Shown here: positions 18,650 through 27,589 of the stretch, in pieces
Layout of the letters: the number at the start of each line of letters is the position of its first letter
Position numbering within the stretch: the stretch's first letter is position 1
Assembly: GCF_000246945.1 (NCBI RefSeq)
Contig: NZ_BAEX01000032.1
Coordinates: 1-33,958 of the forward strand
Length of the DNA stretch: 33,958 nt
DNA from: Myroides injenensis M09-0166
Lineage (GTDB): Bacteria; Bacteroidota; Bacteroidia; Flavobacteriales; Flavobacteriaceae
Direction of reading: 5' to 3'
Made by a program: the position numbers and the translations under genes
Notes under the pieces: model-generated
Database searches by the model: none
What the model was told of the DNA's origin: nothing
Seen by the model: only the letters and a program-made list of their open reading frames with translations

Positions 18650-19017
18650 ACATATACTATAAGTTACAAAATGTCAATATTAGTCATAATTACTAAATTA
18701 TTGTACCGCTTAGATAGCAATTTTGAGAATAAAGAATAAGGAAAATTACTTATCATATTATACTAGAACTTATAGATTCAAAATCTATCGTTTTGTGAAT
18801 TCGAAAGAAGGTTACAATTCAGAACTATGCAATATCACTGCGAAATTACGTAATATGAGAATAGGACTATTGACATGTGAATTACATCACATATCTTTAA
18901 TGATTAACTCTAATGTATAGCGAAAGATTATACAACTTAGATAAGTAGTGTGGATGATCAATCATTATAATACAAGTAATTCGTTGGGTAGGTGTAAATA
19001 GTGAGTAGTAAAAATCG

Positions 19018-19126
19018 TATATTTGTAGAGTAAATAAGTGTTCTAGCTGATGCTATAGAATAAAAATACATAAATCAAAGTGTGATTTTTTTTTCTAGAT
19101 TGACTGTAAAAAAGTCAATCTTTTTT
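19018..19126 (+). ncRNA. Candidate small RNA (about 95 nt)
   Basis: A -7 box TATATTTG (19018-19025) would start transcription near 19031. An intrinsic terminator ends it at 19126. Between them lies a small hairpin (TTCT AGC TGAT GCT AT AGAA, about 19040-19060) and no reading frame. No -33 element is visible, so expression is uncertain. Confidence 0.3.
19097..19126 (+). terminator. Intrinsic terminator inside the gene-free region
   Basis: Perfect 9-bp stem AGATTGACT/AGTCAATCT followed by six T residues. No coding gene lies upstream on this strand, so it implies an unannotated transcript. Confidence 0.7.
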
Positions 19127-19142
19127 CAACTATTTCCCCTTT

Positions 19143-19305
19143 TTTTAGCGTTTAATCTGGGTTTCATCCCTGTGTAAGTTGACCACGGATGCAGTATTGT
19201 TCGGGAATAGGGCTATTTTTGCAATGCCTCCCTGAACCGTTCTCGAACAAGACCCCTATTCATCATTCTGAAACACCGCTAAACCCTTGTAAACACAAGG
19301 TTTTT
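19143..19305. other. Structured G+C-richer element: ncRNA or mobile-element remnant
   Basis: About half G+C at its centre (29 of 60 bases in 19201-19260), against roughly one third around it. It contains nested complementary segments: TTTAGCG (19144-19150) with CGCTAAA (19277-19283); GTTTC (19161-19165) with GAAAC (19270-19274); and GAATAGGG (19205-19212) with CCCTATTC (19254-19261). An inner hairpin pairs CATCC (19165-19169) with GGATG (19187-19191). GTTC/GAAC palindromic pieces recur at 19199-19248. A terminator-like hairpin CCTTGT-AAAC-ACAAGG-TTTTT closes it at 19285-19305. No reading frame fits. I cannot tell whether it is a folded RNA or a dispersed repeat. Confidence 0.55.
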
Positions 19306-19598
19306 CACAAAAGTCATTTCGCCTTTAGTAGTAAATAATGGTCATTTTTGCCCTTTATGGGTACATGAAGTAAATAGATATAATGATTTTGCGTACAGTC
19401 CTCAATAAGAGGAATAAAGTTGGGGGAATTACTATACTATTCAAACATGAAATTATCTTAATCAATAGATTGAATAGCTAATCGTAGCTTTTATAATTAT
19501 AGATCGTTGCAAGTTTTATAGGTTAGTTAGTTATTTTTAAAATTGCATAAGAGTCTTTTAAACATAAGCTCATATACTTTAGAGGGGTAGAAACAAAT

Positions 19599-19638
19599 AA
19601 AAAACCGCCATTCCCCGTGGAGAATAGGCGGTTTTTTT
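19599..19638. terminator. Terminator of the fad operon
   Basis: Strong hairpin with arms AAAAAACCGCC and GGCGGTTTTTT and inner ATTC/GAAT pairing, beginning about 40 nt beyond the fadE stop on the minus strand. The symmetric A and T tracts allow action in both directions. Confidence 0.88.
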
Positions 19639-19676
19639 TCAAACAAACTAAACCAAATTGTTTTGTTTCCTATAAA

Positions 19677-21470
19677 TTAGAAAACATATTCATTTGCCTC
19701 TACCAATTTAGTCGCAATAGTTTCTCTTAATGCGTTAATATTTGGTAAGTTGGCATATTTTGTAAATCTGCGTAATCCCATTAACATAATACGTTGTTCA
19801 TCTCCTTCTGCAAAAGAAGCGATACCTTCTTTTCCTTTTTGAGCAACGATATCAACAGCATGGTATAAATATAATTGAGCCATAGCAATTTGCTCTTTTA
19901 TATTCTCAGCACCTTTTAATTTTGCTAATTTTTCAGTTCTAAGTATTCCACTTTCAGCCATGTAAATTTCAATCAACATGTCAGAAGCTGCCATTAATAA
20001 TGGTTGATGTTTATCAAGCTCTGGACCATATTTTTGTACAGCACTACCAGCTACCATTAAGAAAGCTTGCTTTAATTTATTGATCATTTCTTTTTCTTCT
20101 GCAAATAACTCAGAGTAATCAGGAGTATCGAAGCTTGGGATGCTCATTAATTCCTCAGCAACTTTCATTGCAGGTCCTAATAAATCTACATGCCCTTTCA
20201 TTGCTTTTTTAATTAACATACCAACAGTAAGCATTCTGTTAATCTCGTTTGTTCCTTCGTAAATACGAGAGATACGAGCATCACGCCATGCACTTTCCAT
20301 AGGTGTGTCTTCAGAGAATCCCATACCTCCAAAGATTTGGATACCTTCATCAGCACATAATTGAACGTCTTCAGAAACAGCTACTTTAAGAATAGAACAT
20401 TCTATAGCAAATTCTTCAACCCCTTTTAGTTCAGCCTCTTGGTGTGTGTTTCCTTCAGCAATACGTTGTTTAATACGTTCTTCTATCGATGATGCCGCTC
20501 TATAAGCTGCTGCTTCACCTACATAAGCATTAGTTGCCATTTCAGCTAATTTAGTACGGATAGCACCAAATGATGAAATAGGAGTTTTGAATTGAATACG
20601 CTCATTAGCATATTTAATTGATTGTGTAATCAAACGTCTTTGTGAATCAAGACAAGCTGCTGCTAATTTGATACGTCCAACGTTCAATGCATTCATTGCA
20701 ATTTTAAATCCGTTACCTCTTTCAGATAACATATTCTCTACGGGAACTTTAGTTTCGTTAAAGAAAACTTGACGAGTAGAAGAAGCTCTAATTCCAAGTT
20801 TGTGTTCTTCTTCTCCTAGTGTAATTCCGTTATTAGGATCATTCTCTACAATAAATCCAGTAATATTTTTATCATCACCAATTCTTGCAAATACTATAAA
20901 TAGGTTACAAAATCCAGCATTAGAAATCCACATTTTCTGTCCAGTGATAGAGTAGTACTTACCATCTTCAGATAATACAGCTTTAGTTTTTCCAGAATTA
21001 GCATCTGATCCAGCATCTGGCTCAGTTAAACAGTATGCACCAAACCATTCTCCAGAAGCTAATTTTGGTACATATTTTAATTTTTGTTCTTCGTTACCAT
21101 ATAATGTGATAGGCATTGTTCCGATTCCAGTATGTGCTCCAAAAGCAGTTGAAAAAGAACCAGTAGCCCCTGAAATATAATCACATACTAACATGGTAGA
21201 AACAAATCCCATTTCTAAACCACCGTAAGCCTCAGGAACAGCAACTCCTAAAAGTCCTAATTCTCCAGCTTTACGCATTGTTTCTTCTGTAAAAGCGTAG
21301 TCTTTTTTCTCAAATCTCTCTTTGTAAGGCCAAATCTCTTTATCTATAAATTCCTTTACAGATTCGCGCATCATGATTTGCTCTTCAGAAAAATCTTCTG
21401 GTGTGAATACGTCTTCGTACTTTGTTTCTTTTACAAGGAATTGACCTCCTCTAGTGATATCTTTACTCAT
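19677..21470 (-). CDS. fadE: Acyl-CoA dehydrogenase (FadE-type)
   Basis: FAD-dependent enzyme that introduces the 2,3 double bond into acyl-CoA, the first step of beta-oxidation. The family motifs are CLTEPDAGSDANSG for flavin and substrate binding, and RDARISRIYEGTNEINRM, which carries the catalytic-base region. The protein has 597 residues, longer than the usual 380, with a C-terminal helical extension of the kind found in B. subtilis FadE and VLCAD-like enzymes. It is the last gene of the marR-fadN-fadA-fadE run, 32 nt after fadA. The start is supported by the operon spacing. Chain-length preference is unknown. Confidence 0.92.
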   Translation of the reverse strand: MSKDITRGGQFLVKETKYEDVFTPEDFSEEQIMMRESVKEFIDKEIWPYKERFEKKDYAFTEETMRKAGELGLLGVAVPEAYGGLEMGFVSTMLVCDYISGATGSFSTAFGAHTGIGTMPITLYGNEEQKLKYVPKLASGEWFGAYCLTEPDAGSDANSGKTKAVLSEDGKYYSITGQKMWISNAGFCNLFIVFARIGDDKNITGFIVENDPNNGITLGEEEHKLGIRASSTRQVFFNETKVPVENMLSERGNGFKIAMNALNVGRIKLAAACLDSQRRLITQSIKYANERIQFKTPISSFGAIRTKLAEMATNAYVGEAAAYRAASSIEERIKQRIAEGNTHQEAELKGVEEFAIECSILKVAVSEDVQLCADEGIQIFGGMGFSEDTPMESAWRDARISRIYEGTNEINRMLTVGMLIKKAMKGHVDLLGPAMKVAEELMSIPSFDTPDYSELFAEEKEMINKLKQAFLMVAGSAVQKYGPELDKHQPLLMAASDMLIEIYMAESGILRTEKLAKLKGAENIKEQIAMAQLYLYHAVDIVAQKGKEGIASFAEGDEQRIMLMGLRRFTKYANLPNINALRETIATKLVEANEYVF

Positions 21471-21502
21471 TTTATTTTCGTTTTATAGTGGTTAATAGTT
21501 TA

Positions 21503-22684
21503 TTACAATAATTCATAAATACCTGCTGCACCTTGTCCAGTACCAACACACATACTTACCATTCCATATTTTGAACCGCGACGTTTCATCTCGTCGAATA
21601 ATTGAACAGATAATTTAGCACCTGTACATCCTAGTGGGTGACCTAATGCAATTGCTCCTCCATTAACATTTACAATCTCAGGATCTAAGCCTAATTCTCT
21701 AATAACAGCTAATGATTGAGATGCAAAGGCTTCATTTAATTCAATTAGATCAATATCTTTTAATTGTAACCCAGCTTGTTTTAATACTTTTGGAATAGCC
21801 TTAACCGGACCAATTCCCATAATTCTTGGTTCAACACCTGCTGCCGCATAGTTTACAAGGCGAGCGATTGGTTCAATATTTAATTCTTTGACCATCTCTT
21901 CAGACATTACCATTACGAAAGCTGCTCCATCACTCATTTGTGAAGAGTTACCAGCTGTAACAGATCCATCTGCTGCAAAAACAGGTCTTAATTTAGCAAG
22001 TGCTTCAATTGATGTTCCTGCACGAGGTCCTTCATCTTTAGCAACTGTATAGCTTTTACTATCTTTTTTACCTTTTTCATTAACGAATACTTCATTAATT
22101 GTAATTGGTACTATTTGATCATCGAATTTTCCATCTTTTTGAGCTTTCAATGCTTTCATGTGTGAATTGTAAGCAAACTCATCTTGGTCTTCTCTAGATA
22201 CATTATATTGATTCGCTACTGCTTCTGCTGTTAATCCCATTCCCCAGTAGTAGTCTTCATGCCCTTCTTTTGCAACACCGTAATCTGGAGTAGGTTTATA
22301 TCCTCCCATTGGGATATAACTCATACTTTCAGCACCACCAGCAATAATACAATCAGCCATACCAGCTTGAATTTTTGCAACAGCCATACCGATTGTTTCT
22401 AATCCAGAAGCACAATAACGATTAACTGTTACTCCAGGTACGTCATCAACTTTTAACCCCATTAAAGAGATTAACCTAGCCACGTTCAAACCTTGTTCTG
22501 CTTCAGGCATTGCATTTCCTACCATAACATCGTCAATACGACTTTTGTCAAATTCTGGTAGTTCTTTCATTAAATGTTCGATAGTCTCTGCTGCTAATTC
22601 ATCAGGTCTTTTGAATCGGAAAACTCCTTTAGGAGCTTTACCCACAGCTGTTCTATATCCTTTTACTATATATGCAGTTTTCAT
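21503..22684 (-). CDS. fadA: Acetyl-CoA C-acyltransferase (3-ketoacyl-CoA thiolase)
   Basis: Thiolase that cleaves 3-ketoacyl-CoA to acetyl-CoA and a shortened acyl-CoA. All three catalytic elements are visible: nucleophile Cys91 in [12 protein letters not shown], His349 in [15 protein letters not shown], and the acid/base Cys379 in [10 protein letters not shown]. The length of 393 aa is standard. Thiolase subtype is inferred from context; with fadN and fadE beside it, degradation rather than acetoacetyl-CoA synthesis is the likely role. It lies 28 nt after fadN on the minus strand. Confidence 0.94.
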   Translation of the reverse strand: MKTAYIVKGYRTAVGKAPKGVFRFKRPDELAAETIEHLMKELPEFDKSRIDDVMVGNAMPEAEQGLNVARLISLMGLKVDDVPGVTVNRYCASGLETIGMAVAKIQAGMADCIIAGGAESMSYIPMGGYKPTPDYGVAKEGHEDYYWGMGLTAEAVANQYNVSREDQDEFAYNSHMKALKAQKDGKFDDQIVPITINEVFVNEKGKKDSKSYTVAKDEGPRAGTSIEALAKLRPVFAADGSVTAGNSSQMSDGAAFVMVMSEEMVKELNIEPIARLVNYAAAGVEPRIMGIGPVKAIPKVLKQAGLQLKDIDLIELNEAFASQSLAVIRELGLDPEIVNVNGGAIALGHPLGCTGAKLSVQLFDEMKRRGSKYGMVSMCVGTGQGAAGIYELL

Positions 22685-22712
22685 TTTATTAGTCTTTTAA
22701 TTTGGTTAAAGA

Positions 22713-25118
22713 TTAGTTTCTTAGAGGTTTACCAGTTTTCAACATGTGCTGAATTCTTTCTAAAGTTTTTCTCTCTCCACATAGAGATAAGAAAGCCTCT
22801 CTTTCTAAATCCAATAGGTATTGTTCTGTTACTAATGTTGGTTCAGATAAATCTCCACCAGCCATAACATAAGCTAATTTGTTAGCGATTTTACGGTCGT
22901 GTTCTGAAATATATTTACCAGCTTGCATACTATCTGTACCTACTAAGAACATACCTAGAGCTTGACGTCCTAATACTTTAACATCTTTGCGCTTAACAGG
23001 TTGAGTGTAACCAGCTTCAGCTAATAATAATGCATTGCGTTTAGCTTCAGCTAATTGTAGATCTTTATTTACAACAATGACATCTTTACCTTTTTGTAAG
23101 ATATTCAAATCATAAGCTTCATTCGCAGAAGTAGCAACTTTAGCCATTCCGATAGTTAAGAAATGTTCTTGAAGTGTATTTAATTCTACGTCATTTTTAC
23201 GATATAAATCCCCAGCTCTTAATGTCATCTCTTTAGAACCACCACCACCAGGGATAAGTCCTACACCAAACTCAACAAGCCCGATATAAGTCTCTGCTGC
23301 AGCTACCACTTTATCAGCGTGTAAGCTTAACTCACATCCACCACCAAAAGTCATTCCATGAGGTGCTGCTACTACAGGTATTCCAGAGTAACGCATTTTC
23401 ATCATTGTATCTTGGAACATTTTAATAGCAAGATTTAATTCGTCATAATCTTGCTCAGCTGCCATCATGAATATCATCATTAGGTTAGCACCAACTGAGA
23501 AATTAGAACCTTGATTACCTACTACTAATCCTTGGAAATCTTTTTCGGCGATTTCAACAGCTTTATTAAGTCCTGCTAATACACCACCACCAATAGTGTT
23601 CATTTTTGAGTGGAACTCTAGGTTTACAATTCCATCTCCTAAATCAATTAAAGAAGCTTCGCTATTACCCCAAACTTTATTAGTATTTCTAATATTGTCT
23701 AGTATAATAAATGCGTCTTGTCCTGGTATAGGCTCAAATGTTTTTGTGTTTTGATTATAGAACAGTTTTTTACCATTCTCTACTTTGTAAAAACTCTTAG
23801 CTCCAGAAGCAGCTAATTCTTTCACCCAGTCTGCTACTTTATAACCTTCGCTCTCTACTATTTGAATACCTTTATCTAATCCTACTAAATCCCATGTTTG
23901 GAATGGTCCGTATTTCCATGCATATCCTGTGCGCATAGCATCGTCAATAGGGTAGAAGGTATCTGAAATTTCAGGTACTCTTTGTGAAACATAAGCGAAA
24001 AGTGAAGCAAAGTGTTTGCGAATTAATTCTCCTGCTTTTCCTTTGTCTGCAAGAAGAACAGCTAATTTTGCTTTTGTACCACCTGCCTGATTAGCAGTTT
24101 CTACAACTGGAAGTTTAGCACGTTCTAATTTTCTATATTCTAAAGTATCTAGATCTAAGGCAAAACGATTTGTTTTTCCTTCTTTATCAATTTCTTTGTA
24201 ATAAAAACCTTTTCTAGATTTATCTCCTAAAAATTTATTTTCAAGTAAAAAGTTTAGAGCTTTACTGTCTTTAATTTCTTGAATCATTTCATCATTAGGA
24301 CAATTTTGCTTAAGACCTGCAGTTACGTTAATTGCAGTATCTAATCCAACTAAATCACCTAGTTTGAAAGTTCCAGTTTTTGGACGTCCTAATATACTTC
24401 CTGTTAGCGTATCAGCTTCTTCAATTGTTAATCCAATTTCTTGCGCCAATTGCATAACCATAGCCATTGAATATACCCCAATACGGTTTCCGATAAACCC
24501 TGGAGTGTCTTTACACAATACAGGAGTTTTTCCTAAATATAGGCTTGAATATTTTTGGAAAAATTCAATTACTTCCGGTGATGTATATGGACCAGGAATT
24601 ATTTCAAATAACTGTAAATATCTAGGAGGGTTAAAGAAGTGTGTACCACAGAAGTGTTTCTTAAAGTCTTCTGAACGTCCTTCTACCATTAGATTCATTG
24701 GAATACCAGAGGTATTAGAAGTGATTAATGAACCAGGTTTTCTATATTTTTCTATCTGTTCAAATACAGATTTTTTAATGTCTAATCTTTCAACTACAAC
24801 TTCAATAACCCAATCACAATCTTTTATTTTTTCTAAATCATCTTCAATATTCCCAGTAGTGATTCGGCTTGCGAATTTTTGGTCATATATAGGAGATGGT
24901 TTAGATTTTAAAGCATTTGCTAGGTGAGTAGTAGCTATTTTGTTACGTACTATTTTACTTTCTAGAGTTAAGCCTTTCTTCTCCTCATCAGGTGTTAATT
25001 CACGAGGTAAGATGTCAAGAAGAAGTACTTCCAATCCAATATTGGCAAAATGACACGCAATAGCCGAGCCCATAACACCTGAACCTACTACTGCTACCTT
25101 TTTAATGATTCTTTTCAT
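22713..25118 (-). CDS. fadN: 3-hydroxyacyl-CoA dehydrogenase / enoyl-CoA hydratase (FadN-type)
   Basis: Bifunctional beta-oxidation enzyme performing hydration of enoyl-CoA and NAD-dependent oxidation of 3-hydroxyacyl-CoA. The dehydrogenase comes first: Rossmann motif GSGVMG (12-17), then NTSGIPMNLM and HFFNPPRYLQLFEIIPG. The hydratase (crotonase) domain follows at about residues 490-700, with GNQGSNFSVGANLMM and PHGMTFGGGCELSLHAD forming the oxyanion-hole loops. This order is opposite to E. coli FadB/FadJ and matches B. subtilis FadN, as does the 801-aa length. It is 33 nt behind marR and heads fadN-fadA-fadE. Confidence 0.93.
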   Translation of the reverse strand: MKRIIKKVAVVGSGVMGSAIACHFANIGLEVLLLDILPRELTPDEEKKGLTLESKIVRNKIATTHLANALKSKPSPIYDQKFASRITTGNIEDDLEKIKDCDWVIEVVVERLDIKKSVFEQIEKYRKPGSLITSNTSGIPMNLMVEGRSEDFKKHFCGTHFFNPPRYLQLFEIIPGPYTSPEVIEFFQKYSSLYLGKTPVLCKDTPGFIGNRIGVYSMAMVMQLAQEIGLTIEEADTLTGSILGRPKTGTFKLGDLVGLDTAINVTAGLKQNCPNDEMIQEIKDSKALNFLLENKFLGDKSRKGFYYKEIDKEGKTNRFALDLDTLEYRKLERAKLPVVETANQAGGTKAKLAVLLADKGKAGELIRKHFASLFAYVSQRVPEISDTFYPIDDAMRTGYAWKYGPFQTWDLVGLDKGIQIVESEGYKVADWVKELAASGAKSFYKVENGKKLFYNQNTKTFEPIPGQDAFIILDNIRNTNKVWGNSEASLIDLGDGIVNLEFHSKMNTIGGGVLAGLNKAVEIAEKDFQGLVVGNQGSNFSVGANLMMIFMMAAEQDYDELNLAIKMFQDTMMKMRYSGIPVVAAPHGMTFGGGCELSLHADKVVAAAETYIGLVEFGVGLIPGGGGSKEMTLRAGDLYRKNDVELNTLQEHFLTIGMAKVATSANEAYDLNILQKGKDVIVVNKDLQLAEAKRNALLLAEAGYTQPVKRKDVKVLGRQALGMFLVGTDSMQAGKYISEHDRKIANKLAYVMAGGDLSEPTLVTEQYLLDLEREAFLSLCGERKTLERIQHMLKTGKPLRN

Positions 25119-25151
25119 ATTTTAATTATTCTTTGGTTTATAATTTTGATT

Positions 25152-25589
25152 CTACTTTTCGTCAAAAATTGCTTTGTCATTAATAAGTGTATTAATCACA
25201 TTAGTAACTTCTATAAAATGTTGAATTTTTTCTTGAGAGATATTTTGAGCTATGACTTCATTAAAGCGTTTTACTTTAGCTTTCGAGAGCTCTCTTTTCT
25301 CAATACCTAAAGGCGTTAGTTTTATAATTACACCTCTACCATCATTTGGATTCTTTTCGCGAGTAATTAATCCCTTTTCTTCCATTCTCTTTAATGTACG
25401 TGTCAGACTTGTTGCTTCCATCCCCATATTAGGTCCTAGTAGGGTAGAAGGTGTCCCTTCACGATCTATACTTAACAAAGCAAATGCAAGTGACATACTA
25501 GCATCATATTTAGCCGCTTCTTCATTGTACATCCTAGCTACAGCTTGCCATGTAGCTCTTAATACATAATCGATAGTTTTATTCTTCAT
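25152..25589 (-). CDS. MarR-family transcriptional regulator
   Basis: 145-aa winged-helix regulator. The recognition region is GMEATSLTRTLKRMEEKGLITREKN, followed by the wing DGRGVIIKLTPLG, both typical of MarR. It is the first gene of the unit with fadN, fadA and fadE (33-nt gap). The likely job is therefore fatty-acid-responsive control of that operon, with acyl-CoA as a possible ligand; this is inference from position. A perfect palindrome lies directly upstream, over the presumed -33 region, and could be its own operator. The start is the ATG just after the -7 box. Confidence 0.9.
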   Translation of the reverse strand: MKNKTIDYVLRATWQAVARMYNEEAAKYDASMSLAFALLSIDREGTPSTLLGPNMGMEATSLTRTLKRMEEKGLITREKNPNDGRGVIIKLTPLGIEKRELSKAKVKRFNEVIAQNISQEKIQHFIEVTNVINTLINDKAIFDEK

Positions 25590-25606
25590 ATTTGCATTGC
25601 GAAATT

Positions 25607-25614
25607 CAAATATA
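25607..25614 (-). promoter_or_regulatory. marR-fadNAE promoter -7 box
   Basis: TATATTTG on the minus strand, 18 nt ahead of the marR ATG, matches TAnnTTTG exactly. No TTG is found at -33; the palindrome at 25621-25642 occupies that place. Confidence 0.55.
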
Positions 25615-25642
25615 AAAAAAAATAGTATGCTTGCATACTATT
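25615..25642 (-). terminator. Palindrome: fadD terminator and possible MarR operator
   Basis: Arms AATAGTATGC and GCATACTATT are separated by only 2 nt (25621-25642). On the minus strand this is followed by a run of T residues, so it fits an intrinsic terminator for fadD. It also lies just upstream of the marR -7 box, where a MarR dimer would block transcription. Confidence 0.7.
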
Positions 25643-25679
25643 CTCTTCTAATTTGTGACTTTAACAAAAAAATTAACAT

Positions 25680-27455
25680 TTAACCTCTATATATTTTTTC
25701 GTAAAGGTCTTGATACATTGATAATATAATTTTTCTTCTTAATTTTAAAGTAGGAGTAAGGTGTTCACTATCAATAGTCCACACTTCTGGAGTTAATTCA
25801 AATTTTTTAATTTGTTCCCACTTTCCAAATTTCTTATTCAATCTTGCTACTTCTTCACTGATTCTTTCAATCACTTTTTCATTCTTAACAAGTTCTTCAT
25901 TAGAATCTCCAAGTACAATATGTTTTCTACGTGCCCATTCACGCACAAATTCAAAATTTGGTTGGATAAAAGCTGCAGGCATTTTTTCACCTTCACCAAT
26001 AACCATTATTTGCTCAATGAAACGAGATTGTTTCATTGTATTTTCTAACATTTGCGGAGCTACATATTTACCACCAGAGGTTTTAAACATTTCCTTTTTG
26101 CGATCTGTAATATGTAGGAAACCGTCTTCATCTATTTTTCCAATATCTTCTGTGTGGAAGTAACCATCTTTAATAACAGATTTAGTCTTTTCATCATCCT
26201 TAAAGTATCCTAACATAACATTAGGTCCTTTACAAAGGATTTCGCCATCTTCAGCAATTTTCACTTCTACGTTACTCAATGGACGACCTACAGTACCTGC
26301 ACGCATTCCTCCATTTCTCTTATCGTTAACAGCAATTACGGGAGATGTTTCTGTCAATCCATATCCTTCCATTACTACAATACCTGTAGCATTAAAAACT
26401 CTTGCAAGACGAGGCTGTAATGCCGCACTTCCTGACACGATTATTTTAATTTCACCGCCTAATCCTTCAACCCATTTTTTGAATACTAATTTACGAGCTA
26501 TGCCTAGTTGGATATTATAAAAGAATCCTCTGTTATAAGGTTTATATTTAAAACCTACGTCTAATGCCCAGAAGAATATACGTTTCTTAAGTCCAGTTAA
26601 TGAAGATCCTGTTGCAAATATTTTGTCATATACTTTTTCAAGTAAACGTGGGACAACAGTCATTACATTAGGTTTTACTTCTTTTAGATTATCGCCCATT
26701 TTATCAATTGATTCTGCATAATAAATTGCAACTCCATTAAATTGATATAAATAGATAAGCATACGTTCAAAAACGTGACAAATAGGTAAAAAACTCAATG
26801 CTTTGTATTTTGCATCTCTTGTAAAAGGTATTCTATCACCACTACCTAAAGCATTAGATAAGATATTGTTATGAGATAGCATTACACCTTTTGGTTTGCC
26901 TGTAGTACCTGATGTATAGATCAGTGTAGCTAAATGATCTGGACTTATTGAATCTTTTATAGCATCTACTTCATTTTGATTACTTTCGTCTTCTCCAAGA
27001 GCTAAAAGTTGGTCAAAGTTTTTACATCCTTCGATTTGATCAAATGAACAGATATCAATTAACAATGGTAGTTCATGTCTTACAGACATTAACTTATTGT
27101 AAACCTCAATATCAGAAACAACACAATATTTAGCCTCAGAATGGCTTAAGATATATTGATAATCTTCTGCTGCTATAGTTGGGTAAATAGGAACGTTTTG
27201 TGCTCCAATTTGTAAAATACCAATATCAAAAAGGTTCCACTTTGTTTGATTAGTACTTGAGATTACAGCAACTTTGTCATTTTCTTTTATTCCTAGCCTA
27301 AGTAAAGCTCTAGAAATAGCATTTGCTTTCTTTACATATTCTTCAGAAGATGTTTTTTCCCATACACCATTTACTTTAGTTACTAATGCATCGGATAGGG
27401 GAAAATGATCTCTTTGTAGATAAGGTATATCAAAAAGTCTTGTAGGATCAATCAT
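25680..27455 (-). CDS. fadD: Long-chain acyl-CoA synthetase (AMP-forming)
   Basis: ANL-superfamily ligase that activates fatty acids to acyl-CoA using ATP. The AMP-binding motif is YTSGTTGKPKGVMLSH. VMEGYGLTETSP and ITDRKKEMFKTSGGKYVAP are the A5- and A8-like segments of the long-chain subfamily. The length (591 aa) is typical. It is transcribed ahead of marR-fadNAE on the same strand, with a hairpin in the 90-nt gap, so it is probably a separate but functionally linked unit. The start is placed at the ATG preceding DPTRLFDIPYLQ. The exact chain length is not predictable. Confidence 0.93.
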   Translation of the reverse strand: MIDPTRLFDIPYLQRDHFPLSDALVTKVNGVWEKTSSEEYVKKANAISRALLRLGIKENDKVAVISSTNQTKWNLFDIGILQIGAQNVPIYPTIAAEDYQYILSHSEAKYCVVSDIEVYNKLMSVRHELPLLIDICSFDQIEGCKNFDQLLALGEDESNQNEVDAIKDSISPDHLATLIYTSGTTGKPKGVMLSHNNILSNALGSGDRIPFTRDAKYKALSFLPICHVFERMLIYLYQFNGVAIYYAESIDKMGDNLKEVKPNVMTVVPRLLEKVYDKIFATGSSLTGLKKRIFFWALDVGFKYKPYNRGFFYNIQLGIARKLVFKKWVEGLGGEIKIIVSGSAALQPRLARVFNATGIVVMEGYGLTETSPVIAVNDKRNGGMRAGTVGRPLSNVEVKIAEDGEILCKGPNVMLGYFKDDEKTKSVIKDGYFHTEDIGKIDEDGFLHITDRKKEMFKTSGGKYVAPQMLENTMKQSRFIEQIMVIGEGEKMPAAFIQPNFEFVREWARRKHIVLGDSNEELVKNEKVIERISEEVARLNKKFGKWEQIKKFELTPEVWTIDSEHLTPTLKLRRKIILSMYQDLYEKIYRG

Positions 27456-27543
27456 GTTTTCATTAATTAGCTATTGCAAAGTATAAAAAAAAATCAAATA
27501 AAACTATATTGCTCTAAAAAAGATAATAATCTAAAGTTTTAAT

Positions 27544-27551
27544 TAATTTTG
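27544..27551 (+). promoter_or_regulatory. Possible promoter -7 box of the sulfatase-fold transferase gene
   Basis: TAATTTTG fits TAnnTTTG, 38 nt ahead of the ATG at 27590. No -33 TTG is found at proper spacing. A six-codon frame from an ATG at 27580 overlaps the start and could influence initiation. Confidence 0.35.
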
Positions 27552-27589
27552 TTTTTTCACTTATTTATTAAATAATAAAATGATTTCTT

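Larger units (their letters stand above)
18386..19676. other. 1.3-kb gene-free region between the araC-like gene and the fad locus
   Basis: No credible protein gene was found on either strand. From 18386 to about 18560 the sequence is close to 90% A+T by eye. Beyond it are a perfect dyad (18625-18649), a -7 box plus terminator that may define a small RNA (19018-19126), a G+C-richer structured element (19143-19305) and the fad operon terminator (19599-19638). From 19306 to 19598 I see no clear signal. Confidence 0.7.

Noticed and set aside
18723-18920. 65-codon frame in the gene-free region
   Set aside because: It begins with TTG, has no Shine-Dalgarno or promoter at fitting distance, and its composition looks like translated AT-rich noise.
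19143-19305. Identification as 6S RNA, tmRNA, RNase P or a tRNA-linked attachment site
   Set aside because: The nested pairing is suggestive, but I could not match conserved cores of these RNAs, and no tRNA or integrase is nearby. It is left unnamed.
24364-24927. 187-codon open frame on the plus strand
   Set aside because: It lies wholly inside fadN on the opposite strand, and its translation shows no domain. The fadN frame has complete motifs, so this is an antisense shadow.
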